From: Helicobacteraceae bacterium | Lineage (GTDB): Bacteria > Campylobacterota > Campylobacteria > Campylobacterales > Sulfurimonadaceae | Reading direction: 5' to 3' | Assembly (NCBI GenBank): GCA_015488075.1 | Contig: WFOM01000090.1 | Span: 1-5,480 of the forward strand | Length of the DNA stretch: 5,480 nucleotides | Notes under the pieces: generated by a model | What the model was told of the DNA's origin: nothing | Databases searched by the model: none | What the model saw: the letters and a program-made list of their open reading frames with translations, nothing else | Position numbers and translations under genes: made by a program | Shown here: one piece after another, positions 1 through 5,480 of the stretch | Position numbering within the stretch: the first letter of the stretch is position 1 | Layout of the letters: each line of letters opens with the position of its first letter

Positions 1-312
1 ATGCTTGAATGGGATGCCACTATTAGAGAGTTTGAAATAATTGGCGAAGCAACAAACTATTTAATTAAAGAGAATATCTTTGATGAAGATAAAAGAATAA
101 TAGTTGATTTTAGAAATATTTTAATACATAAATATTTTGGAATAGATGAAGAAGAAGTGTGGCAAGTAATTCATAATTTAAGCAACTTAGAAAATGAAAT
201 TTTAAAGTTTATCAAAAATATTAAAAAAGATGATATTATAAATGAATTGAAATTAGAATATAAAAATGAAAAGATACTTAAATATTTAGAAAATCTAAAA
301 AAGGAAAGCTAA
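1..312 (+). CDS. hepT: HepT-like HEPN toxin (DUF86 family), 5'-truncated by window edge
   Basis: Visible part is 103 residues. It resembles the C-terminal two thirds of HepT/DUF86 proteins: an IREFEIIGEA block (residues 8-17) followed by the HEPN signature RNILIHKYF, giving R38-x4-H43-x-Y45. In this family that motif forms the RNase active site, and the tyrosine of the HxY is the residue adenylylated by the partner MNT nucleotidyltransferase (MntA) to silence the toxin. Family members usually have about 35-40 residues before the IIGEA block, so the ATG at base 1 is probably an internal methionine and the gene starts upstream of the window. A Lys/Glu-rich tail of about 29 residues follows the core and seems longer than usual. 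The stop overlaps the mogA start by one base (TAATG). GC is about 21% by hand count, well below the other genes. The antitoxin gene would be expected upstream, outside the window. Family assignment is firm; toxin activity is inferred. Confidence 0.82.
   Translation: MLEWDATIREFEIIGEATNYLIKENIFDEDKRIIVDFRNILIHKYFGIDEEEVWQVIHNLSNLENEILKFIKNIKKDDIINELKLEYKNEKILKYLENLKKES
301..306 (+). promoter_or_regulatory. Ribosome binding site of mogA
   Basis: AAGGAA lies inside the last codons of the hepT-like gene, five bases before the mogA ATG at 312. The site and the one-base stop/start overlap together suggest that mogA translation is coupled to that of the toxin-like gene. No separate promoter for mogA was recognised in the AT-rich sequence upstream. 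Confidence 0.6.
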
Positions 313-845
313 TGGATACAATTAAAATCGGAGTAGTAACTGCAAGTGATAGAGCAAGTAAAGGTATATATGAAGATATATCGGGTATGGCTATACAAGA
401 TACTATGAAAGAGTATCTAAAAAACGAGTTTACAATTGAGTATAGATGCATACCGGATGAACAGGATATAATTGAAAAAACTTTAATTGAACTTTGTGAT
501 GAAAAAGATTGTGATTTGGTTGTAACTACCGGTGGAACCGGACCTGCTCCTAGAGATGTAACACCGGAAGCTACTGAAGCTGTTTGTGATAAAATGATGC
601 CGGGATTTGGTGAACTTATGAGACAGGTAAGTTTAAAGTATGTTCCAACCGCAATACTTTCAAGACAAACTGCAGGGATTAGAGGAAAAAGCTTGATTAT
701 AAATCTACCTGGCAAACCAAAGTCTATTAGAGAGTGTCTTGATGCGGTATTTCCTGCAGTTCCTTACTGTATAGATTTGATTGGCGGAAGATATATAGAG
801 ACTAACGAAGATGTTATAAAAGCCTTCAGACCTAAAGGAAAATGA
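312..845 (+). CDS. mogA: Molybdopterin adenylyltransferase MogA
   Basis: Cytoplasmic enzyme of molybdenum cofactor synthesis: it adenylylates molybdopterin with ATP to give MPT-AMP, the substrate for metal insertion by MoeA. The 177-residue protein is one MoCF-binding (MogA/MoaB-type) domain of normal length. Visible motifs are IGVVTASDR near the N terminus (6-14), TTGGTGPAPRD (72-82), PGFGELMR (97-104) and the long SRQTAGIRGK...NLPGKP stretch (117-136). Asp49 and Asp82 match the two aspartates reported as important in E. coli MogA. The TTGGTGPAPRDVTPEAT segment followed by PGFGELMR fits MogA better than MoaB. The start at 312 has a well-spaced AAGGAA. The gene overlaps hepT by one base and the following hemF-like gene by four (ATGA), so the three are probably one transcript. 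Molybdoenzymes that would use the cofactor, such as periplasmic nitrate reductase or formate dehydrogenase, are not in the window. Confidence 0.95.
   Translation: MDTIKIGVVTASDRASKGIYEDISGMAIQDTMKEYLKNEFTIEYRCIPDEQDIIEKTLIELCDEKDCDLVVTTGGTGPAPRDVTPEATEAVCDKMMPGFGELMRQVSLKYVPTAILSRQTAGIRGKSLIINLPGKPKSIRECLDAVFPAVPYCIDLIGGRYIETNEDVIKAFRPKGK
834..839 (+). promoter_or_regulatory. Ribosome binding site of hemF, two candidate starts
   Basis: AAAGGA at the end of mogA precedes two consecutive in-frame ATG codons at 842 and 845. Spacing is only two bases to the first and five to the second, which equals the spacing seen for mogA. The second ATG is therefore the more likely initiator. It would remove one residue from the protein and turn the mogA overlap from four bases into one (TGATG). 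Confidence 0.55.
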
Positions 846-1885
846 TGATTTTAGCAAAAGCAAAAGAGGCAAAAGAAGCACTAAAAGTTGTAGAGTATCT
901 ACAAACTTATTTTGCTGACTCACTATATAATTTAAGCAAAGAGTTTGGTAGTGATAAAGAGTTTGTAAAAAAAGAGTGGCTAAGAGACGGTGGAGATCAC
1001 GGTGGTGGAAGCAGATATGAAGCAGTTGACGAGTCATTGTTTAACAGAGGCAGTATAAATGTTTCACAGGTTCACTATGATGACTTGGAGGATAAAAAGC
1101 TAAACTCGGCTACTGCAATTTCAACTATAATACATCCAAAAAATCCAAACTTACCATCTATACATATGCACATATCTTATACCGATATGAGAAGAGCAGA
1201 TAGTTACTGGCGTATAATGGTAGATCTTAATCCTTCAGTTGTATATGATGAGGATAAAAAAAGGTTTGAAGAGGGGCTTAAACAAGCAGTCGGTGATGAA
1301 GAGTTACTTACTAAAGCTAAAAAAGACGGTGATGAGTATTTTTATATACCTGCTTTAAAAAGAACAAGAGGAGTTAGCCACTTTTACCTTGAGGGGTATA
1401 AAACAGAGAGTTTTGATAAAGATAAAGAGTTTGCTAAAGAGTTTGGTAAAACTATGATAGATACTTATATAGATATACTAAAAAATGCTATAAATACCAG
1501 AAAAACCATAACTGATGAACAGAAAAAAGAGCAGTTAGACTACCATACACTTTATCTCTTTCAAGTCTTAACTCTTGATCGTGGAACAACTTCGGGAGTT
1601 TTAGTTCATAACCAAAACGATGTCGGTATAATGGGCTCAATTCCGTCACATATAGATACAGATTTGTTAAAAAGCTGGATAGAATTCATGCCAAAACCAC
1701 AAGATAAACTACTTGAAGCTATTATAGATGTTTTGGGTGAAGGAGTCTCTTTGGTAGATGATGAGAAAAAACAACAACTTGCCAATGTTTTAAGAGAACA
1801 TTACAGTCAATATCCGGAGTCTCTTAAACTTCAGGCAAAATCAAATCTTAAAGACTTTGCCTATACAAATCATCAAAAAGTATAA
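842..1885 (+). CDS. hemF: Divergent oxygen-dependent coproporphyrinogen III oxidase (HemF-like)
   Basis: HemF converts coproporphyrinogen III to protoporphyrinogen IX by two oxidative decarboxylations using O2, in haem synthesis. The 347-residue protein follows the HemF layout: GGGSRY (54-59), INVSQVH (72-78), IIHPKNPNLPSIHMH (96-110), YWRIMVDLNP (122-131), DEYFYIP...RTRG (164-177), and LDRGTTSGVL (245-254) with IMGSIPSH (263-270). Residues kept include His78, His98, His108 (aligning with the conserved His of HPxNPxxPTxH), Asp128, Arg176 and the DRGT turn. Two signatures are altered: GGxDLTPxY reads IMVDLNPSV, and the GGxFFDD segment reads VSHFYLEGY. It is also about 45 residues longer than E. 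coli HemF (about 300), mostly at the C terminus. There is no signal peptide or membrane segment. Family membership is well supported; that it performs the usual reaction is likely but not shown. It is tightly coupled to mogA and ends inside the terminator at 1880-1905. Confidence 0.85.
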   Translation: MMILAKAKEAKEALKVVEYLQTYFADSLYNLSKEFGSDKEFVKKEWLRDGGDHGGGSRYEAVDESLFNRGSINVSQVHYDDLEDKKLNSATAISTIIHPKNPNLPSIHMHISYTDMRRADSYWRIMVDLNPSVVYDEDKKRFEEGLKQAVGDEELLTKAKKDGDEYFYIPALKRTRGVSHFYLEGYKTESFDKDKEFAKEFGKTMIDTYIDILKNAINTRKTITDEQKKEQLDYHTLYLFQVLTLDRGTTSGVLVHNQNDVGIMGSIPSHIDTDLLKSWIEFMPKPQDKLLEAIIDVLGEGVSLVDDEKKQQLANVLREHYSQYPESLKLQAKSNLKDFAYTNHQKV

Positions 1886-1905
1886 AAACCAAACGGTTTT
1901 TATAC
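1880..1905. terminator. Bidirectional terminator between convergent hemF and sdhE
   Basis: A perfect 11-bp inverted repeat, 1880-1890 (GTATAAAAACC) against 1895-1905 (GGTTTTTATAC), encloses the loop AAAC at 1891-1894. Each strand reads an A-run, a CC/GG top and then a run of five T, so a hairpin with U-rich 3' arm would form in either transcript. It lies exactly between two convergent genes. The hemF TAA (1883-1885) and the sdhE TAA (1900-1902) both sit in the stem, at mirror positions. The stem is AT-rich and the T-run is part of the stem rather than after it, so strength is uncertain. Confidence 0.75.
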
Positions 1906-2781
1906 AAAATTTACATCAACTACATGGTGTTCTAATCCAAGCTCTTTTGGATCACATCCGAGTGCAAGACCTACCATTTGTTGCATATGAAGAACAGGCA
2001 TGTCAAGTTCTCTTCCTATAGCTTCACCTGCATGTTCAGCCTGAGTGTCTAGTTTTAGATGACATAGTGGACAAGGTGTAACCATCATATCGGCATTGTT
2101 GTCCATTGCACCCGCTATGGCATTTCCCGTTAGAACTGCTGCTGTTTTTGGTGCTTGAAGTTCCACATGGAAACCACAGCATTTGTTTTTCTCTTCATAG
2201 TCGACACTTTCACCGCCACAAGCTATGATAAGGTCATCAAGTGAAGTAGGGTTGTAAGGCGATTCGGCAGTTTTGTGTGTTTCGTTTTGAAGCTCACTCG
2301 GTCTTATGTTGTGACATCCGTAAAACGGAGCTATGTTAAACTGTGAAAGAGGGCGAACTACCATCTCTCTTATTTTGTCTAAACCTATATCATCTATGAT
2401 GGCATAAAGGAAGTGGATTATCTGAGAAGTTCCTTTATATTCAAGTCCTACTTCGGCAAGTTTTTCATTGACTTTTGCTTTTAGTTCAGGGTCTTTGTCA
2501 AGCTTGTGCTTTGTCATAGAGATATTTAGCTGACATGTATTACAGATAGTAACCATGGTAAGACCGTGTTTTTCGGCATAAGCTATATTTCTTGCATTTA
2601 GAACCAATGACAGAAATTCATCATAATCCTGAAGGTGGGAAGCTCCGCAACATGAAGCTTCAACTAGCTCAACAAGCTCAATCCCAAGTTTTTTTGCAAC
2701 AGCCATGGTTGACATATATTGTTCAGGAGTGCTTTGTTTGGCTGTGCAACCTGTAAAAAGTGCATATCTTAGTTTACTCAT
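1900..2781 (-). CDS. sdhE: HdrB-like CCG-domain subunit of succinate dehydrogenase/fumarate reductase (SdhE/MfrE type)
   Basis: Third subunit of the non-classical (type E) succinate:quinone oxidoreductase, also annotated sdhC or mfrE in Campylobacterota; it is not the FAD-assembly factor of the same name. It replaces the haem-binding anchor and is thought to carry electrons between SdhB and the quinone. The 293 residues hold two cysteine-rich CCG domains. The first is C12-x31-C44C45-x34-C80xxC83 (GCT, SCCGASH, ICNTCQ). The second is C156-x44-C201C202-x34-C237xxC240 (YGCHNIRPSE, KCCGFHVE, PCPLCH). Such domains in heterodisulfide reductase HdrB bind non-cubane [4Fe-4S] clusters. No hydrophobic stretch long enough for a membrane helix is visible, so membrane contact would be peripheral. 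The ATG has AGGAG at eight-base spacing, overlapping the sdhB stop (11-base gap). It is the last gene of the operon and stops in the terminator stem. Confidence 0.92.
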   Translation of the reverse strand: MSKLRYALFTGCTAKQSTPEQYMSTMAVAKKLGIELVELVEASCCGASHLQDYDEFLSLVLNARNIAYAEKHGLTMVTICNTCQLNISMTKHKLDKDPELKAKVNEKLAEVGLEYKGTSQIIHFLYAIIDDIGLDKIREMVVRPLSQFNIAPFYGCHNIRPSELQNETHKTAESPYNPTSLDDLIIACGGESVDYEEKNKCCGFHVELQAPKTAAVLTGNAIAGAMDNNADMMVTPCPLCHLKLDTQAEHAGEAIGRELDMPVLHMQQMVGLALGCDPKELGLEHHVVDVNFV

Positions 2782-2789
2782 AATCTATT

Positions 2790-2794
2790 CTCCT
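2790..2794 (-). promoter_or_regulatory. Ribosome binding site of sdhE
   Basis: Read on the minus strand, AGGAG lies eight bases before the sdhE ATG and overlaps the sdhB stop codon (TAGGAG). This supports both the chosen start and translational coupling of sdhE to sdhB. Confidence 0.65.
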
Positions 2795-3767
2795 AAAACT
2801 TTACGGTTGATGATGATTTCATAAGTTTTTGAATCTCATCCATATTTTCAGATGTAGGTATGTTCCAAGGAAGAGGAATCTTACCTTTTCTAAACATTTT
2901 CAGTGCTACCGGTATGTGTTTAACTATACCCAAACCTTCAGAGTAAAGCACAAGTCCACCCTCATCAAGAACACCTCTTTTTGCCATAGATTTTTCAAAT
3001 CCAACAGCATGTCTGACTGCTACATTGTTTTCGGCAATTCCTTCTTTAAATGCCATTTGATGCAGTTTTGTAATCTTCTCTATAGGATTTACATCTTTTG
3101 GACAGGCTTCTGCACATTCAAAACATTTTACACAGTCCCAAACACCTTGTCCCATCTCATTTACTGTTTTTAGTCTCTCATCATCACTGTCTCTTACATC
3201 AGCTGAAAATCTGTAAGCTGCTGCAAATGCCGCAGGTCCGAAAAACTCTTCGTTTATCTCTATAACAGGACATGCATAGTGGCATGCTCCACATTGTATA
3301 CAGTAGTCTGCATCCAAAAGCTGTTCTGCTTCTTCAGGTGAAACTATATTTTCACTCTCAGGCTCTTCATCTATATCTGCTACCACATAAGGGTTTACTG
3401 CATTGTGTTTGTCCCAGAAGTCTTTTTTGTCTATAACCAAATCTTTAACTGCTCTTTTTATACTTAGCGGCTCTATCGTAAGCTCGTCTCCAAAGAGGTC
3501 TATAAGGTCAAACATCCTCTCTTTGCATGCAAGCGTGCTTCTGCCGTTGACTTTCATGGCACATGCACCGCATATACCGTGTCTGCAGCTTCTTCTGTAA
3601 GAGAAACTTCCATCATGGTTGAACTTGATTCTGTTTAGTATGTCAAGCATAACCTCTTCGGAAGTTACTTCCATCTCATAATCTTCATATTTTGGTAGGT
3701 AGTCGGTATCCGCATTAAATCTAAATACTTTGAATTTTACTTTTTTTGTTTCTATTTTGTCACTCAT
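2793..3767 (-). CDS. sdhB: Succinate dehydrogenase/fumarate reductase iron-sulfur subunit SdhB (type E)
   Basis: Electron-transfer subunit linking SdhA flavin to SdhE. The N-terminal plant-ferredoxin-like domain binds [2Fe-2S] through C61, C66, C69 and C81 (SCRHGICGACAMKVNG...LAC). The following helical domain has two full CxxCxxCxxxCP motifs: C156/C159/C162/C166 (CIQCGACHYACP) and C212/C215/C218/C222 (CVKCFECAEACPKDVNP). Classical SdhB lacks a cysteine at the position of C215 and holds a [3Fe-4S] cluster there. Its presence here predicts a second [4Fe-4S], as in archaeal type E enzymes. At 324 residues it is longer than E. coli SdhB (238). The extra C-terminal part, from about 235 on, includes VALKMFRKGKIPLP (287-300) and recalls HdrC proteins. 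The ATG has AAGGGA at six-base spacing. Gaps to sdhA and sdhE are 11 bases each. No signal peptide is visible; an exported complex would need the signal on SdhA. Confidence 0.95.
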   Translation of the reverse strand: MSDKIETKKVKFKVFRFNADTDYLPKYEDYEMEVTSEEVMLDILNRIKFNHDGSFSYRRSCRHGICGACAMKVNGRSTLACKERMFDLIDLFGDELTIEPLSIKRAVKDLVIDKKDFWDKHNAVNPYVVADIDEEPESENIVSPEEAEQLLDADYCIQCGACHYACPVIEINEEFFGPAAFAAAYRFSADVRDSDDERLKTVNEMGQGVWDCVKCFECAEACPKDVNPIEKITKLHQMAFKEGIAENNVAVRHAVGFEKSMAKRGVLDEGGLVLYSEGLGIVKHIPVALKMFRKGKIPLPWNIPTSENMDEIQKLMKSSSTVKF

Positions 3768-3773
3768 TTGGGA

Positions 3774-3779
3774 TCCCTT
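3774..3779 (-). promoter_or_regulatory. Ribosome binding site of sdhB
   Basis: Read on the minus strand, AAGGGA stands six bases before the sdhB ATG and overlaps the final base of the sdhA stop (TAAAGGGA). The arrangement mirrors the sdhB-sdhE junction and supports translation of the three genes as one operon. Confidence 0.65.
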
Positions 3780-5480
3780 TAATATGTTCTTTCTTTAGGC
3801 TCAAATTTTCCAGGAACTACATCCATATATTCTAGAGATATATTTCCTTCCTCATCCATATAACCCATAGTATGCTTCATAAAGTTTTCGTCATCTCTTT
3901 GTTTGTAGTCTTCTCTATAGTGGGCACCGCGGCTTTCTTTTCTTGCTATGGCACCTTCAACTATAAATGAAGCATAATCAAGCATATGACCAAACTCTAT
4001 AGCTTCTTGAAGTTCGGTGTTAAAGAGTTTTGATTTGTCTTTTATTCTTATATCTTTGTATCTTTGTCTTAGTTCTTTTATCTTTTCTTTTGCTATGTTT
4101 AGAGTTTCTTCGGTTCTGAAAACACCGGCATTTTCCGTCATAACATCCTGAAGCTCTTCTCTTAGTCTGTAAACATTTTCTTTTCCGTTGTTTGTAAGTG
4201 TCCATTCTATTTCGGCCAAACCTTTTTTGGCATCATCTTCCGTCGCAACTCTCAAGTCTATACCGTCTAAATCTTCGGCAATGCTTTTACCTACAAATCT
4301 ACCAAAGAGTAGTGCTTCAAGCACAGAGTTCGCTCCAAGTCTATTTGCTCCGTGAACACTTACACATGAACATTCACCCGCAGCATAAAAACCTTCTACA
4401 AACTCTTTTGTATTTTTTCTTACATGACCTTTTATGTCAACAGGAATGCCACCCATGGAGTAGTGTGCCGTAGCAGAGATAAGGATAGGCTCTTTTGTCA
4501 TGTCAAGACCCAAAAATGTAAGGGCAAGGTCTCTTAACTCAGGCAGTCTTTCCATAATCTTTTCTTTTCCGAGATGTGTAAGGTCCAAATAAACCGCATC
4601 TTTTCTAGGTCCTACTCCTCTTCCTTCTCTTATCTCCATTTGGATTGCACGGCTGACCACATCTCTTGAAGCAAGTTCAAGTGCATTTGGAGCATATCTT
4701 TCCATAAATCTCTCACCCTCAGAGTTAAAGAGTCTTCCACCTTCACCTCTAGCTGCTTCAGAGATCAAAACACCGTTTCCGCTCAGACCTGAAGGGTGGA
4801 ACTGAACAAACTCCATATCTTCAAGTGGAAGTCCGTGTCTTGCAACTATACTAAGACCGTCGCCTGTGTTTGCATGGGCATTTGAATTGATTTTAAAAGT
4901 TCTTGCATATCCTCCTGTAGCAAACATTACGGCTTTGGCATTGAAGATGGCCGTTTGCATATCTCTTATGTTAAATGCAACAACACCGCTTACTTTTCCG
5001 TCATTGTATATGATGTCGTTTACATACCATTCATCCCAAAACTTAACACCTTCTCTTAATGCCTGTTCATATATGGTTTGAAGAAGTGTAAGACCTGTTC
5101 TGTCTTTTGCAAAACATGCTCTTGGATGAGATTGTCCCCCAAAAGGTCTTTGGGCTATTTTGCCTTCTTCCGTTCTACTGAATGCAGCACCCATCCTTTC
5201 TATCCATCTGATAGTCTCAGGTGCTTTTGAACACATAAACTCTACAGCATCCTGATCTGCCAAATAGTCTGAACCTTTGACTGTATCAAACTCGTGAAGC
5301 TCCACGGAATCTTTTTCACTAAGTGCAGCATTGATACCGCCTTGAGCAGCACCTGAGTGGCTTCTTAATGGATGCAGCTTTGTAATAACCGCAACATTTT
5401 TACCCTCTTTTTTCAACTCTCTTGCAGCAGCAAGTCCGGCAAGTCCCGCACCAACGATAACTGCATCATAAGTATAAACA
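3779..5480 (-). CDS. sdhA: Succinate dehydrogenase/fumarate reductase flavoprotein SdhA, N terminus cut by window edge
   Basis: Catalytic subunit interconverting succinate and fumarate at an FAD. The frame is open to the window edge; 566 residues are visible, counted from the first full codon at 5479. It begins with the FAD-binding strand [11 protein letters not shown] (GxGxxG at 10-15), so only the first few residues, or an additional signal peptide, are missing. A TTG at 5416 is inside this fold and is not the start. [15 protein letters not shown] contains His41, which aligns with the histidine that carries FAD covalently. Active-site residues are recognisable: His228 (QFHPSG), Arg244 (ARGEGG), Arg272 (SRDVVSR), His339 (AHYSMGGIP) and Arg380 ([10 protein letters not shown]). 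The C-terminal domain ends with the usual [11 protein letters not shown] and RDDENF motifs (516-533). First visible gene of the sdhA-sdhB-sdhE operon; the promoter lies outside. Direction in vivo and cellular side cannot be told from the visible part. Confidence 0.95.
   Translation of the reverse strand, partial: VYTYDAVIVGAGLAGLAAARELKKEGKNVAVITKLHPLRSHSGAAQGGINAALSEKDSVELHEFDTVKGSDYLADQDAVEFMCSKAPETIRWIERMGAAFSRTEEGKIAQRPFGGQSHPRACFAKDRTGLTLLQTIYEQALREGVKFWDEWYVNDIIYNDGKVSGVVAFNIRDMQTAIFNAKAVMFATGGYARTFKINSNAHANTGDGLSIVARHGLPLEDMEFVQFHPSGLSGNGVLISEAARGEGGRLFNSEGERFMERYAPNALELASRDVVSRAIQMEIREGRGVGPRKDAVYLDLTHLGKEKIMERLPELRDLALTFLGLDMTKEPILISATAHYSMGGIPVDIKGHVRKNTKEFVEGFYAAGECSCVSVHGANRLGANSVLEALLFGRFVGKSIAEDLDGIDLRVATEDDAKKGLAEIEWTLTNNGKENVYRLREELQDVMTENAGVFRTEETLNIAKEKIKELRQRYKDIRIKDKSKLFNTELQEAIEFGHMLDYASFIVEGAIARKESRGAHYREDYKQRDDENFMKHTMGYMDEEGNISLEYMDVVPGKFEPKERTY

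Noticed and set aside
1..3. ATG at base 1 as the true hepT start
   Set aside because: HepT proteins have roughly 35-40 further residues before the IIGEA block and the frame is open at the edge; the codon is probably internal.
278..1037. Two overlapping minus-strand open frames of 145 and 110 codons opposite mogA and the start of hemF
   Set aside because: They lie antisense to clearly homologous genes, show no family motifs and have no convincing ribosome binding sites; they are shadows of the coding strand.
944..1455. Repeated KEF/DKEF segments in the HemF-like protein (residues 33-45 and 193-203)
   Set aside because: They are short, Lys/Glu-rich and use similar codons by composition; no regular period or longer repeat unit was found.
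1900..2781. SdhE as the small FAD-assembly factor (YgfY/SdhE)
   Set aside because: The protein is 293 residues with two CCG domains; the assembly factor is about 90 residues with an RGxxE motif. Only the name is shared.
2829..3600. Plus-strand open frames of 114 and 65 codons opposite sdhB
   Set aside because: Their sequences are antisense images of SdhB (the cysteine codons become runs of other residues) and match nothing recognisable.
3770..3777. Palindrome GGGATCCC in the sdhA-sdhB gap as an operator
   Set aside because: It is only eight bases and is accounted for by the Shine-Dalgarno sequence and chance; it sits inside an operon where an operator is not expected.
4020..5081. Small open frames of 61, 91 and 71 codons within sdhA on both strands
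   Set aside because: All are inside the intact sdhA frame, have biased composition typical of frame shadows and lack initiation signals.
5414..5416. TTG at 5416 as the sdhA start
   Set aside because: The 21 codons before it are in frame and encode the GAGLAGL FAD-binding motif that the protein needs, so the true start is beyond the window.
1..5480. CRISPR array, tRNA/rRNA gene, insertion sequence or riboswitch
   Set aside because: No spaced direct repeats, tRNA-like cloverleaf, transposase or non-coding stretch large enough was seen; nearly every base is coding.

Overview
The window looks like chromosomal DNA from a Campylobacterota (epsilonproteobacterial) organism, most likely a Sulfurimonas/Sulfurovum-like or Wolinella/Campylobacter-like lineage. 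The reasons are the low GC (roughly 35-40% in the sdh half, lower at the left end), the tightly packed genes, and above all the three-gene sdhA-sdhB-sdhE set, whose last subunit is a heterodisulfide-reductase-B-like protein instead of a haem-binding membrane anchor. The genus is an inference; no rRNA gene is present to fix it.

Left half, plus strand (1-1885): three genes in an overlapping string. First is the 3' part of a HepT-type HEPN toxin gene (5' end outside the window), which overlaps mogA (molybdopterin adenylyltransferase) by one base. mogA in turn overlaps by four bases a divergent oxygen-dependent coproporphyrinogen III oxidase (hemF-like). The string therefore joins a probable toxin-antitoxin remnant or module to two cofactor-biosynthesis genes (molybdenum cofactor and haem). 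The toxin part is strikingly AT-rich (about 21% GC by hand count over the first 300 bases), which suggests a separate origin.

Centre (1880-1905): a perfect 11-bp inverted repeat with a 4-base loop separates the two convergent gene strings. It contains the stop codons of both flanking genes at mirror-image positions and is a good candidate for a bidirectional terminator.

Right half, minus strand (1900-5480): an operon read right to left. sdhA (flavoprotein, 5' end cut by the window edge) is followed by sdhB (iron-sulfur subunit) and sdhE (HdrB-like subunit with two CCG cysteine domains), with 11-base gaps at both junctions and Shine-Dalgarno sequences overlapping the preceding stop codons. 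SdhA carries the FAD site and the succinate/fumarate active site. SdhB passes electrons through a [2Fe-2S] and two cubane clusters, and SdhE would exchange them with the quinone. No haem-binding transmembrane anchor is encoded next to them. In this family the complex can act as succinate dehydrogenase or, when exported by the Tat system, as methylmenaquinol:fumarate reductase. The N terminus that would decide this lies beyond base 5480.

No RNA genes, insertion sequences, CRISPR arrays or gene-free stretches over 300 bases were seen. The longest space between coding regions is the 14 bases inside the terminator. Most of the window belongs to known families. The points worth a second look are the changed signature motifs of HemF, the extra cluster cysteine and HdrC-like tail of SdhB, the symmetric terminator, and the toxin gene fused in expression to mogA.
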